Shown one piece after another: positions 49,920 to 62,199 of a DNA stretch of 64,000 nucleotides. The translations under genes were made by a program, and so were the position numbers. Each line of letters begins with the position of its first letter. Position 1 is the first letter of the stretch. Under the pieces are notes generated by a model. That model saw only the letters and a list, made by a program, of their open reading frames with translations, did no database searches and was not told the origin of the DNA. The DNA is from Heracleum sosnowskyi (lineage: Eukaryota; Streptophyta; Magnoliopsida; Apiales; Apiaceae): the NCBI GenBank assembly GCA_030848705.1, contig CM061243.1, forward strand, positions 118,196,674-118,260,673, read 5' to 3'.

Positions 49920-52900
49920 TCAAGGAAACAACTGGGGATACTTCTCTAACATATCACTCTCTAACTCCCAGGTAGATTCTTCCACCTTAGGATTCCTCCA
50001 CAAAACTCTTACTATCACTACAGTCTTATTTCTTAATACTTTTTCCTTACGATCCAATATCTGAATTGGTCGCTCTACATAAGATAAATCTGACTGGACC
50101 TCTATGGGTTCATACTCTATTACATGGCTCGAATCTGGTCGATACTTCTTAAGCATGGATACGTGAAACACATTACGAACGTGCTGCATATGCGGGGGTA
50201 ATGCTAACTCGTAAGCTACTTTCCCAATTTGCTTCAAAATCTCAAATGGTCCAACGTATCTCGGACTCAATTTCCCTTTCTTTCCAAACCTAACTAATCC
50301 TTTCCATGGTGAAACTTTCAATAACACTTGTTCTCCGACTTCGAATCCCATATCCTTTCTTGCTAGGTCAGCATATTTCTTCTGCCGGTTCTGAGCTGTT
50401 ATCAACCTTTTCTGAATCAATTCAATCACTTCCTTTGTCTATTGTACTAATTCTAGTCCTATCACTTTCCGTTCACCAACTTCTTCCCAATATACTGGAG
50501 ATCGATACTTCCGTCCATATAAAGCTTCGTAAGGTAGCATCCCGATACTCGCGTGAAAACTATTATTATATGATAATTCTACTAAGGGTAGATGATCATC
50601 CCAATTACCTTTAAAATCAAGTGCACACGTTCTAAGCATGTCTTCGATGGTTTGAATTTTCCTTTCACTTTGACCGTCTGTCTGCGGGTGATAAGCCATA
50701 CTCATTCTCAATTCGGTGCCTAAACATTCTTGAAAACTTCTCCAGAATCTTGAGTTGAATCGAGGGTCTCGATCAGATACTATTGACACTAGAACTCCAT
50801 GCTGTACCACGATTTCTTTAACATATAAACGAACTAACTTATCCAGCGAGAATCTCTCGTTAATAGGAAGAAAATGTGCGGATTTTGTCAATCGATCTAC
50901 AATAACCCAAATAGCATCATGGTTAGTCTTCGTTCTAGGAAATCCTACCACAAAGTCCATTGCGATGTGTTCCCACTTCCACTAAGGAATTTCTAACGGC
51001 TGCAGTAATCCACTTGGTCTTTGATGTTCCGCCTTGACCCTTTGACATGTAAAACATTTACTCACTCATTCAACAATTTCTCTTTTCATATTTGGCCACC
51101 AAAAGTTCATTTTAAGATCTCGATACATCTTCGTGCTTCCAGGATGAATTGAATACTTCGAGTTATGCGCTTCGTGCAAAATTTCATTCTTTAGTTCTGC
51201 TACATTAGGTACCCATATTCGAGAAGCAAACCTTAAGATTCCTTTGTCGTCCAGTTGGCTATATATTTCCTCGCATGTTAAACTATTTGCATTGTCGTTC
51301 ATGACTTGCTCTTGGCATTTCCGTATCTTTACCAACAATTCAGGTTGAAATGTTATGGCGTAAATCATTTCTGTCGCGTCCTTCGGAACACGTACTTCTA
51401 TCTCTAACTTTTCAAACTCTCTGTACAATTCTTTGGTCATCGTCAGCATATTCAATCTTTCTTTTCTGCTCAATGCATCTGCTACCACGTTTGCCTTGCC
51501 GGGGTGATAATTTATAGAAACGTCGTAATCCTTGATTAGCTCCAACCATCTTCTTTGTCTCATGTTCAGCTCCTTCTGAGTAAAGATATACTTCAGACTT
51601 TTGTGATCGGTGTAAATTTCACATCTCTCTCCGTACAAGTAATGTCTCCATATCTTCAGTGCAAATACGATCGCTGCTAATTCCAAATCATGTGTAGGAT
51701 ATTTCTGTTCGTGAGGTCTCAATTGTCTCGACGCATAAGCAATTACTTTGTCATGTTGTATAAGTACACAACCCAATCCTTTGTAAGACGCATCACTATA
51801 GATTACAAACTGACCTTGATCGTCTGGTAGCATTAACACTGGTGACGTAGTTAATCTCTTCTTTAACTCTTGGAAACTCTCTTCGCATTTGTCGTTCCAT
51901 ATGAATCGTTCGCTTTTCCTTGTTAGCTTGGTCATTGGAGTAGCTATCTTTGCAAAATCCTGTACAAATCTCCGATAATATCCGGTTAATCCCAAGAAAC
52001 TTCTAACTTCAGTTGGTGTCCTTGGTCTTTCCCAATCCTTCACTGCTTCAATCTTGGCTGGATCTACTTTGATGCCTTCACTACTTACCACGTGCCCTAG
52101 GAAATGAACTTCCCTTAACCAGAATTCACACTTTGAAAACTTTGCGTATAGTCCTTCTTGTCTTAAAATCTCCAACACAATCCACAAGTGATTCGCATGT
52201 TCTTCTTCCGTCTTAGAATATATCAAAATATCATCGATGAATACCACTACAAACTCATCCAAATATTTCTTAAAAATCCTGTTTATTAAATCCATAAAAG
52301 CTGCTGGTGCATTCGTCAATCCAAACGCCATTACTAAAAACTCATAATGTCCATACCTTGTTCGAAAAGCTGTCTTCGGTATATCGTCTGGTTTAAAATT
52401 CAATTGGTGATATCCTGATCGTAGATCAATCTTAGAAAAATGAACCGCTCCTTTTAACTAGTCAAACAGATCATCTATTCTGGGCAATGGATACTTGTTC
52501 TTGATGGTTAGTTTGTTTCATTCCCGATAGTCTATACAAAGTCTCATACTCCCATCCTTCTTTTTGACAAACAACACTGGTGCTCCCCACGGCGAAACGC
52601 TGGGTCTGATAATTCCTTTGTCTAACAATTCCTGCAATTGCTTAGCTAACTCCTTCATCTCCACTGGTGCCATTCTGTATGGTGCTTTGGATACTGGTTC
52701 CGCGCCTGGTGTTAAATCTATCGTGAACTCAATCTCTCTATCCGGAGGTAGTCCTGGTAACTCTTCTGGAAAAACATCTGGAAACTCACTCACGACTGGA
52801 ATATCTTCTAACTTAGAAACTTCCTTCTCTGTATCTATCACATATGTGAGATAAGCCTCACATCCTTGTTTTAATAATCTCTTAGTCTGAATCATTGACA

Positions 52901-54357
52901 AAAATTTCTTCGTTTGTTTCTCTCCTTTAAATATCACTTCTTTATTTTCTGGGGTAACTAAAGTAACCCTCTTATCCTTACAATCAATATGCGCATCATA
53001 ATCAGTTAACCAATCCATTCCTAAAATAACATCAAATTCTCCCAACTTGAAAGGTAATAAATCAGCATAAAAACGACTCCCTAAAATCTCAATTTCACAA
53101 CGGGGACAATACGAGCTGACCGGTATACGATCCTGGTTAGCTATTTCTACACTCAACACTCCATTTAAGGGTTCCATTAAACAATTCAATTTACGAGCAA
53201 ACGTTTCCGAAATAAACGACTTAGTAGCTCCTGAATCTATCAGCACTTTAGCATTAACAGAATTTACTAGAAGTGTACCTGCCACCACATCGGAGTCTCT
53301 CACTGCTTCCCTCATTGACATATTATAGGTTCTGGCTAACGGCTGAACATCAACAACTGGAGGTGCCTCTATAGCTCGAATCATGTTGTTCACGGGTGCT
53401 GGCGCTCTACAATCCTTGATCATATGGCCTGGTCTCTTACATCGATGACACACGATACATGTCTTACAATCCCTGGCATAATGCCCCTTCTGGTTAAACT
53501 TAAAACATGTGATACTCAATTTGTGGCATATACCTGGATGTCTCTTCCCGCATGTCTTGCATTCTGGCAGTGGAGGTCTGGAAACTACTTGCTGATTATT
53601 GTTTGGTGGACGATTGATTGGTCCTGCATTTCCTGTATCTGGTTTCTTGAAAGTTGCACCTCTGCTCGGCTGGAATCCTGGTTTCTTGTTTGGATGGTTC
53701 TGAATATCTCCCTGTGACTGGACCTTATCAGATGTCCCTACCTTTATTTGCTTATTCTCTCTCTCTCATGTATGAATCACTTTCTCCATCCGCAATCATT
53801 GCCTTTTGTACTACAGCTGCATATGTATCTAACTCCAAAACTGTTAACTTACTACAAATCCATGACCTCGGTCCCTGTTGGAACCTCTTGGCCTTCTTTT
53901 TCTCCGTATCAACGTATGTCGGAACAAACCTAGACAACTCGGTAAACTTGGTCTCGTACTGCGAAACAGTCATACTACCTTGCTTCAATTCTAAAAATTT
54001 CAACTCCATTTGATCTCACATAAAGTCAGGAAAATACTTCTCTAAAAACAATCCTGTAAATCTCTCCCACGTAATTAACCCTTCAGTTTCTAGAGCCTTA
54101 CTAGTTTCCCACCAATAACTTGCCTCATTTTTCAGGAAATAACTAGCATACTCAGTTTTCTTTTATCCCGTTACCTCTATCAACGTAAAAGCTTTCTCCA
54201 TTTCCTTCAACCATGCCTTTGCCTCAACTGGATCAGCAGATCCCTTGAACTCTGGAGGTTTTGCTGCTTGAAAGGATTTAAACGTAACCACGGTGTAAAG
54301 CATAATGTAACATAAGATGTAAAAGAGATAACTACAACTCAACAAAGGACAAGACAA
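49920..54357 (-). pseudogene. gypsy gag-pol, broken by stops
   Basis: Gag text (PPEFKGSADPVEAKAWL) is near 54240. A knuckle region with CRAPAP is near 53400. Protease is VLIDSGATKSFISETF. RT runs DVFPEELPGLPP to FIDDILIYSKT, RNase H has IYSDASYKGLG and TDHKSLKY, integrase has MDFVVGFP, SDRDPRF and TDGQSERKIQTIEDMLR, and the chromodomain-like tail reads VLWRNPKVEESTWE and ends at 49920. From 53519 to 49920 all pieces share one frame, interrupted by stops at 52518, about 52458, 51066, about 50981 and 50439. A frameshift separates the gag frame upstream. Gag text past about 54300 belongs to the next element, so the 54357 end is only the open frame limit. Confidence 0.85.
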
Positions 54358-55413
54358 ATAATAATATTAACAGAAGCACAGGAATCCAGAATCAAAGAAG
54401 AAAAGGTAAACTCAAAAAATCAAAATACGTTATGTATTCTTGAAGTCCATAAATAGGTCACGGAAAGAAGTTTATGAAAATGTTCAAGCCTTAGTGACAG
54501 CAAAAGAAACAAGACTTTCAAGACGACAGAAGTATGTGAATGATTTAGGGTTAAGTACCACGGGATTCCAGTGATTTAAACGAAGCAACCAGAACGACAA
54601 GGGACGTATCAGCGGCATTGAATTGATGACATAAAAGAAGAATTGATCAAGTGTTATTCATCTGTGAACCAGACCAGTTGCACTAGGTGACGGCACTAAA
54701 AAGATCAAGTTGTTTTATCGTCTCAGAAGAAAGTGATACAGTCTGTTACTTAAACACCAAGGAGCTCAGAAAGGATTTCTTAAATAAATCAAAGTCAAAA
54801 GAAAAGGGTTCGATGGTTTTTGATTAAGAAAAACCATCGAATGAGATAAAAAGAAATCATTAGAAAACTAAAGTTAGTTAATCTTTCATTCGATAGTTTT
54901 ATTTAAAAAACCATCGAATGGAATATTAATTCTCTCATTCGATAGTTTTCTATTTGCAGGAGCAGGTGAAAAGTAATACTTGTTTTTCCAGTTGATGGAA
55001 ATTGGACGGCCAGGATTAGTTCTCTAGTTTTGGTTCGATAGTTTTCAAAACAAAAGACTACAATTACTAAGAGAGAGGCAGTGTCTTCCTCAGTCGAAGT
55101 TATTTTCACAGAAGCAATAACTGAGAGAGAGTTTGAGCCAGAGAGAAAATACAGAGAAATTAATTCTGCTTGAATTCTATCAAATTTTTGATTGTGTATA
55201 ACTTAGAACTCATTGAAGCTAATCTACGGATTAGAAATTGGAGCACCCCTCGAGGTTTATATTTATAAAAATATATATTCCCCGAAACTTGATTTGGTTT
55301 GGTGTGTTTGATTTCGTTATAGAACTGAATGATTTATCCGTGAACGAAATTGAATTATTTGTGAGTATCGTATTCAACCCCCCCCCCCCTTCTACGATAC
55401 TTTGGACCTAACA
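54305..55413 (+). repeat. 5' LTR of the second Sirevirus-like element
   Basis: About 1.1 kb, start uncertain by some tens of bases. It holds six copies of TTCGATRGTTTT in both orientations at 54809-55046. One pair forms a perfect hairpin with 13-base arms and a 7-base loop at 54809-54841. A run of 12 C lies at 55378-55389 near the 3' end. Confidence 0.7.
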
Positions 55414-55415
55414 AT

Positions 55416-55427
55416 TGGTATCAGAGC
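55416..55427 (+). promoter_or_regulatory. Primer-binding site (tRNA-iMet)
   Basis: TGGTATCAGAGC, the canonical plant copia primer site, two bases after the LTR end. Confidence 0.95.
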
Positions 55428-55573
55428 TACTTGATTGATATACAAATCAGATCCAGTGAATGAGACCAAAATCAAACGTAGCGTGAAAATTCGAAGCAAA
55501 TTTTTTAACTTTCAAAATTTTTCATTTAATTGGAATTTCTTGAATTTTAAACAATTTGAAATTTTCAGAAACC

Positions 55574-57982
55574 ATGAGTGCTCCAAAGACAACCGCTGGT
55601 ATTAAAGTTCCCCCGTTTACTAGAGATGATTTCGGTTTGTGGAAGATGAAGATGTTGTTATTTATCAAGGCATCTAATCCGTTGTATATTGGCATATTAG
55701 ATAACGGACCGTTTGTACCAATGAAACCAGTTAGTGAATCTACAGCTCCTGATGGTAGCAGGATTCCTCAAGGCACCCAACCTAAGGATATTACTGAGTA
55801 TACAGATTCTGACAAAGAACTGATTCGATTGGACACCGGTTTAATGTTGATATTGGCGGACTACACAGACAAGGAAATGAGCTATCAGTTGATGAACTGT
55901 ACAAGCGGGAAACATATGTGGGATACCATTAACTTAATAATGGAAGGAACTGAAGACATGCAGGAAAACAGATTGGACATTCTGACTTCTCAATACGAAG
56001 CGTTTAGGTCACTGCCAGGAGAAAGTATAACTCAGGTCTTTGAGAAATATACTAAGCTTCTCAATGAATTGACAATGAAAGGAAAGACCTATCCACTGAG
56101 AGAATCAAACAGGAAGTTCATGATGACACTGCCCCATCATGTAGAACACAAGTCATCATCCATTAGGGAAAGAATTGACTTCACAAAGATGTCATTAGAG
56201 ATGATCTATGGCAAGTTGAAGACCTATGAGATGGAACAGGAACAAAGGGTGATAATCTACGGATCAGGGACAGTGGAGAACAACCACAATGCACTTGTGA
56301 GATCAGCAGCACTTGTAGTGGATGAACCACTAACTTCTGAGATTCAGGTTCAAACCCCTAGAGCTGGAAAGGAGGTGATAATAGAAGCAGAAATGGATTC
56401 TGTGAATCTGGGTGTTGATGAAAGTGATTACTACACCCTAGAAGAGCTTGAGCAAATGGAAGACAAAACCATGGCGTACTTAGCTGCAAAGTTTAGTCAC
56501 ATTCGTTTCAAGAGAAACCCTAAGTACAAGTTCAAGGGTTCAACTAACAGATTCCAGAAGAGCAATTAAACAGATAGTACAGGCTTTAAGGGAGGCTACA
56601 AGACTGGCATGATTGATAGAAGCAAATCAAGATGCTACAACTGCAATGAGTTAGGGCATTTTGCCACTGAATACCGGAAGCCTCGTCAAGCGAGAGACAT
56701 GAAAGATGTCTATGGAAAGAAGGATTCTTATGATGAGTTGAAGAAGGAGAATGCCAAGCTTAAACAGCAATTGGAGGCATTCTCTGGAAAGCAGAAAGGG
56801 AAAGCTTATATAGCAGAGGGAAAGCACTGGGATGATACTGATTCAGATGAATAGGAGGAATATGTAAATGTTGCTCTAATGGCTGACTCTTCAGAGGAAT
56901 CACCACAATCATCTCAGGTACCTATCTTAACTACAATTGATATGTCTAACTCTGAGGACAAGAAAACTGTGCAAGATCTTAGTGTAGAATTGTTTAATGT
57001 ACACACAAGCATGCTAGCATCAGAAATGGAAAATGCTAAACTAGTTCTTAAGATTAAAAAGCTAGAATCTAAAAATGAAGAACTAGAGCTTGTAGCTGTA
57101 ACATTATAAGATCTTAAGCAAAAGAATGTGTACTTAGAGAACAAGGTCAAGTGCAATGATGAGATAGAGACTATCCTCAGGAAGCAGATTTCAGATCTAG
57201 ATTTGAAGCTGAATGCTTTTAAGAATTCCGCTCTAGTGGCTAAGGAAATCATTGATACTCAGGCCATAGAGAATAAAACTGCTATAGGATTTGACTATAA
57301 CAAGAAAGCTGGTAAGAAGATTGTGGAATTCCATGTGACATCTTCAGTTGTCAAAAGGAATACTCCACATGTTCTTAAAAATGTTGATTGTCCAGTTTTT
57401 GTTAAGCCGTTTCCACCACTTTTTCATGAGGATGACCTTTTCATAAGACAAGAATTGCTTGAGGAGGATTTGTTGAAGGAAAAAGAGGTAAAGACTAAGT
57501 TGCCTAGGAAATCAGTAAAAAATGAATTACCTAAACCTGATTTACCTAAAACTGAAGTAGGTGACGTAGTTAGTAATGTTAAAAAGAACAGGAATGGGAA
57601 GAAGAAGATTGTTAATCAGGAAATGGTTCCATTTTCTCCCATTGCATCTAGGAAGTTGTGCACTATTTGTAATTCTGCTGGACACCTTACACATGCATGT
57701 AAAAAGGTTAAAGTAGAAACTGCTAATGCTTCTGAAATGCATAACATGTCTGACATGCCTGATCTTCATGAACCCTGTGGAAAGAAAGATTGTTTGCTAT
57801 GTAAGTACAACATCATGCATGCTTATTTTAAGTTGATGTCTGATAGTAGCAATAGCACTGTTAATGTCAAATCCACAGATACTATGAATATCAAACATGG
57901 TAAGACTAAAATGAATGTTACTCCTGTTAAATCATCTAAACCTTCAGGACCCAAACAATTTTGGGTACCAAAGTCCGCTTAA
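55574..57982 (+). pseudogene. gag of the second Sirevirus-like element, three stops
   Basis: Starts ATG at 55574 (MSAPKTTAGIKVPPF), preferred over the upstream TTG of the longer open frame. One frame runs to 57982 with in-frame stops at 56567 (TAA), 56852 (TAG) and 57107 (TAA). It carries the gag core (FGLWKMKMLLFIKA), a knuckle CYNCNELGHFATEY whose last zinc ligand is Tyr in place of Cys, a coiled-coil-like stretch (about 56880-57180), and a second knuckle CTICNSAGHLTHAC. Close to the end it reads KKNRNGK and PKQFWVPKS, matching the first element. As it stands no full-length Gag is made. Confidence 0.88.
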
Positions 57983-57993
57983 TCAATCTGTGA

Positions 57994-60900
57994 TTGCAGG
58001 GTAAGGTTAAAAGCTCAAAGGTTGTGTGGATTCTGGATAGTGGTTATTCTAGACACATGACAGGTGAAGAGTCCCTGCTTACAGAGGTGGTTAAGAAGAC
58101 CGGCCCGATTGTAACCTTTGGAGATGACAGCAAAGGATACACTACGGGATATGGTAAATTGAAAGCTGGAAATGTCATCATTGAAAACATCTCTCTTGTT
58201 GAAGGATTAAAGCACAATCTTCTAAGTATCAGTCAGTTCTGTGATAAAGGCTACAATGTAGATTTCAGAAAGGACAAGTGCTTGATCACCAACAGGAAGG
58301 ATGAGAAGCTTACTCTACTGGGAGTGAGAAAAGGAAATTTGTTTATAGCTGACTTAAGTTCTACCAGTGAAGGAGAAGTTACATGTTTTTATGCAAAGGC
58401 ATCTTCAGAACAAAGTTGGTTATGGCACAAGAAGCTCTCACATCTGAACTTCAAAACTATGAACTCTTTGGTAAAGAGAGAGTTAGTGAGAGGGTTGCCC
58501 CTGATGGAATTCAATCAGGAGGGACTATGTGAAGCATGTGAAAAAGGGAAGTCGAAGAAAGCATCAAATGGAAGCAAAGGAATGACAAGCATTACTGAAC
58601 CATTACAGCTGATTCATATGGATTTATTTGGTCCAGTTAATGTTATGTCACTTTCAAGAAATAGATATGCATTGGTGATGGTGGACGACTACTCCAAGTA
58701 CACGTGGGTGTTGTTCATACAATCAAAGGATGAAGCAACACAACTAATCATTGATCACATCAAGAAGATAGAAGTGGAAGCTAAGCTACCTGTGCGAACA
58801 ATCAGATCAGACAATGGAACTGAATTCAAGAATGCAGTTCTTAATGATTTCTGCTCAGAGAAAGGAATATCAAGACAGTTTTCAGCACCAAGAACTCCTC
58901 AACAGAATGGATTAGTGGAAAGGAAAAACAGGACCTTGGTTGAAGCAGCAAGGACCATGTTGAGTGAATCAAAACTTCCCACTTACTTTTGGGCTGAAGC
59001 AGTGAATACAGCTTGCTACACTCAGAATCGAACCCTGATCAACAAAGATCATGAAAAGACTCCGTACGAGTTAATGGCCAACAAGAAACCAACACTGAAG
59101 TACTTTCATGTGTTTGGTGCAAAGTGCTTTGTACTTAAAGATGGAGAACATCTTGGCAAGTTTGATGCCAAAGTAGATGAAGGCATTTTTCTGGGCTATT
59201 CTCTGGAATATAAGGCTTTCAGGGTATATGTGATTGAAGATAAGAAGGTGTTGGAAAGCTTTAATGTAACATTTGACGACACCAAAAGACCAGGCCTGCA
59301 AACTGGAGAGAACTCTGAATCCTTGGTATTTGAAAATCTATCAGGAGATCTCTCTGACAATGAAGAAGTACCTGAAGTTGTTACAGTCATTAATAATAAT
59401 CATAATGATAATGATTCTGGACAAAGTGGTGACCAAAGTGGAGATCCTCAACATTCTACAGGATCCACTAGTCAGTCTTCAGAATCAACAGATCAAACCG
59501 TCAACAACTCAGGGGGAGCAGGAGAAGGATCAACTAGTCACACTCCACAACATCTAGAACAAGGAGAATCATCAAGATCGCTTCTGCCAAGACAAAGGGT
59601 ATGGAATAGAGATCATCCCTTTCACTTGATCATTGGTGATCCGGACACAGGAGTGAGAACTAGGAGAACATCACAAAATGAATGTCACTATTCTGGGTTT
59701 CTTTCAGAAACAGAACCTAAGAAAGTTGAAGATGCTCTAGATGATCCAGATTGGGTGATTGCTATGCAAGAGGAACTCAATCAGTTTGAAAGGCAGAAAG
59801 TTTGGAAGTTGGTACCCAGGCCTAAGGGAAAATCTGTTATTGGAACACGATGGGTATTCAGAAATAAGTTGGACGAAGATGGCATTGTAACGAGAAACAA
59901 AGCCAGACTGGTTGCTAAAGGTTACTCTCAAGAAGAGGGTATAGATTATGATGAAACCTATGCACCAGTAGCAAGACTTGAGGCCATCAGAATGTTTCTG
60001 GCATTTGCTGCACATTCCAATTACAAGGTATATCAAATGGATGTGAAGAGTGCTTTTCTGAACGGGGAGTTAGAAGAAGAAGTGTATGTGGAACAACCTC
60101 CAGGTTTTGAGGATTCAAAACTGGCAGACTTTGTGTACTTTCTATTCAAAGCTCTCTACGGACTCAAACAAGCTCCAAGGACATGGTATGACACTCTCTC
60201 TGAATTCTTACTTGAAAATGATTTTACAAGAGGTGTCGTAGACAAAACTCTCTTTGTCAAAAAGCATAAAAATGATTTGATATTGGTCCAAGTATATGTT
60301 GATGACATAATATTTGGTTCTACTAATGATGATCTATGCAAGAGATTTGCTAAGTTAATGCAGAGTCGTTATGAAATGAGCATGATGGGTGAATTGTCAT
60401 TCTTCCTTGGACTGCAAGTATACCAAAGACAAGATGGTATATTCATTTGTCAGTCCAAGTACATCAAAGATCTTCTGAAGAAGTATCAAATGGAAGACTC
60501 ATCTACAGCAAAGACTCCTATGCCAACTGCCACTAAGCTTGATAAGGATGAAACTGGTAAGAAGGTTGACATCACAGGCTACAGAGGTATGATAGGCTCA
60601 TTACTTTATCTCACTGCAAGTAGACCAGATATAATGTTTGCAACATGCTTGTGTGCTAGGTTTCAGTCTGATCCTAAAGAATCTCATCTAATAGCTGTTA
60701 AGCGAATATTTAGATATCTTAAGGGGACCCCAAATCTTGGAATTTGGTACCCTAAAGATACAGGATTTGATCTTATTGGATACACAGACTCTGATTTTGC
60801 AGGTTGTAAGATTGATCGGAAGAGTACTTCAGGAAGCTGTCAGTTTCTTGGAAGAAGATTAGTTTCCTGGTATAGCAAGAAGCAGCATTCAGTTTCCACA

Positions 60901-61242
60901 TCAACAGCTGAGGCTGAATACATTGCTGCTGGAAGCTGTTGTGCTCAGATCTTGTGGATGAGAAACCAACTCCGTGACTATGGACTTTTGTTGACAAAGA
61001 TTCCAATATTTTGCGACAACACAAGTGCCATAACAATCTCAAACAACCCAGTGCAACACTCGAGGACGAAGCACATCGACATCAGGTATCATTTTATCCG
61101 AGAGCATGTCATGAATGGAACTGTGGAGTTACATTTTGTACCCACAGAGGATCAAATTGCAGACATCTTTACTAAACCGCTTGATGAATCCACTTTCAAT
61201 AAGCTGGTTGGTGAACTTGGGATGTTAAATCTTTCTAATTGA
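57994..61242 (+). CDS. Pol polyprotein of the second Sirevirus-like element
   Basis: 1,082 open codons in a frame shifted by -1 from gag. Domains in order: protease ILDSGYSRHMTG (Cys usual at the fourth position after the catalytic Asp's D-S-G is Tyr), GAG-pre-integrase WHKKLSHLN, integrase with HMDLFGP, RSDNGTEF and QQNGLVERKNR, RT with YVDDIIFGS, RNase H with TDSDFAGC, AEAEYIAAG and FCDNTSA, ending ADIFTKPLDESTF. All catalytic residues that I can place are present and there are no stops, in contrast to the ruined gag. The first codon is not a true start: pol follows the TGTGATTGCAGGG junction. Confidence 0.93.
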   Translation: MQGKVKSSKVVWILDSGYSRHMTGEESLLTEVVKKTGPIVTFGDDSKGYTTGYGKLKAGNVIIENISLVEGLKHNLLSISQFCDKGYNVDFRKDKCLITNRKDEKLTLLGVRKGNLFIADLSSTSEGEVTCFYAKASSEQSWLWHKKLSHLNFKTMNSLVKRELVRGLPLMEFNQEGLCEACEKGKSKKASNGSKGMTSITEPLQLIHMDLFGPVNVMSLSRNRYALVMVDDYSKYTWVLFIQSKDEATQLIIDHIKKIEVEAKLPVRTIRSDNGTEFKNAVLNDFCSEKGISRQFSAPRTPQQNGLVERKNRTLVEAARTMLSESKLPTYFWAEAVNTACYTQNRTLINKDHEKTPYELMANKKPTLKYFHVFGAKCFVLKDGEHLGKFDAKVDEGIFLGYSLEYKAFRVYVIEDKKVLESFNVTFDDTKRPGLQTGENSESLVFENLSGDLSDNEEVPEVVTVINNNHNDNDSGQSGDQSGDPQHSTGSTSQSSESTDQTVNNSGGAGEGSTSHTPQHLEQGESSRSLLPRQRVWNRDHPFHLIIGDPDTGVRTRRTSQNECHYSGFLSETEPKKVEDALDDPDWVIAMQEELNQFERQKVWKLVPRPKGKSVIGTRWVFRNKLDEDGIVTRNKARLVAKGYSQEEGIDYDETYAPVARLEAIRMFLAFAAHSNYKVYQMDVKSAFLNGELEEEVYVEQPPGFEDSKLADFVYFLFKALYGLKQAPRTWYDTLSEFLLENDFTRGVVDKTLFVKKHKNDLILVQVYVDDIIFGSTNDDLCKRFAKLMQSRYEMSMMGELSFFLGLQVYQRQDGIFICQSKYIKDLLKKYQMEDSSTAKTPMPTATKLDKDETGKKVDITGYRGMIGSLLYLTASRPDIMFATCLCARFQSDPKESHLIAVKRIFRYLKGTPNLGIWYPKDTGFDLIGYTDSDFAGCKIDRKSTSGSCQFLGRRLVSWYSKKQHSVSTSTAEAEYIAAGSCCAQILWMRNQLRDYGLLLTKIPIFCDNTSAITISNNPVQHSRTKHIDIRYHFIREHVMNGTVELHFVPTEDQIADIFTKPLDESTFNKLVGELGMLNLSN

Positions 61243-61729
61243 TTTTGATTAGAAGTCAGTAACTGCAGATAGTCCTGGTAAATACATGAGTTTAAGAATT
61301 TCTATATCCTTAGGACTCGTGAGTTTATTTTCTGGAGCAATTCTCGTAGTTAGGATTATTGTACTAATTTTATGTCATAATTATGGATGTATATTTTCTG
61401 GCATTTAATTGGTTATTAATTCTAAAAATTATTTAAGTGCTAATATTTGTTCTAAATATTCAAGCATTTATTTAATTTGAATTAATTTGCTTTGTTTTTA
61501 ACATTGTAAATTAATGCAGCATAATTCATTAGACTTTAATTGGTTAATATCACTCAATGATATTTAATTGATTTTATTCTAAGAAAATTGTGAATTTTCT
61601 GTTAAGAATTGATTTTGGTAAATTTGAAAAGATTTATTAGAATTAAAACTGGACAGGAAATAAAAGTTTCTGATTCCTAAAACAAGAACAGGTTTTAGAA
61701 ATTGGAAAAGAAGCAAAAATATCGAATTT
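61243..61729 (+). other. Non-coding stretch after pol
   Basis: AT-rich, no open frame and no dispersed-motif copies until 61736. It may contain the pol transcript's untranslated region. Confidence 0.5.
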
Positions 61730-61735
61730 AGGAAA

Positions 61736-62157
61736 TTCGATAGTTTTTCAAGTACATAGATAAATCTATCGAAATTAATTTTCGATAGTTTTTGAAAAGG
61801 AAAAGAAAAACTATCGAAAACAATTGTCGATAGTTTTTGAGAATCTTTTTGAAATATATCGAAGGAATTTAATTAATTCTATATTTAAATTCTCGATAGA
61901 TTTTGAAAATTAGTAGAAAAACCATCGAAGTGAATTTAATTAATTTTATATTAAAATTCTCGATAGTTTTTCTAAAAAGTTGTTCGATAGTTTTTTGGTT
62001 TGACACAGCTAAACCATTCGATAGTTTTTCTGAAAACGTTTAACATTCTTATTTTCAAAATACTTCGATAGTTTTTCAAAAACCATTGAAGTATAGTTGA
62101 CAGTTTTACCCCTCTGGAAAACCATCGAATGTGCATTTTTAAAAACCATCGAACCAT
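61736..62157 (+). repeat. Cluster of TTCGATAGTTTTT motifs before third ORF
   Basis: About 14 copies of TTCGATRGTTTTT or its complement in 420 bp, some with one mismatch, in both orientations. Several neighbours can pair, for example CTTCGATAGTTTTT with AACCATTGAAG at 62064-62093. The same oligonucleotide is in the 5' LTR but I saw none in pol. Confidence 0.9.
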
Positions 62158-62191
62158 AAATGTCAAATTTGCCCCTGTCAGTTTCATTTAG

Positions 62192-62199
62192 TATAAAAC
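62192..62199 (+). promoter_or_regulatory. Possible TATA box for the third ORF
   Basis: TATAAAAC about 35 bases after the motif cluster, followed by a C/A-rich, CT-rich leader-like stretch (62240-62340) and an ORF start at 62695. A subgenomic promoter is inference. Confidence 0.35.

Larger units (their letters stand above)
46633..54304 (-). mobile_element. Chromodomain Ty3/gypsy element, 5' end missing
   Basis: On the minus strand: gag remnant, protease, RT, RNase H, integrase with a chromodomain-like C-terminus, purine tract, and a 3.25-kb 3' LTR. The 5' LTR and the start of gag are absent; gag text stops near 54290 where the next element's LTR begins. The Tekay/Del lineage is likely from the integrase tail and long LTR. 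Confidence 0.85.
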
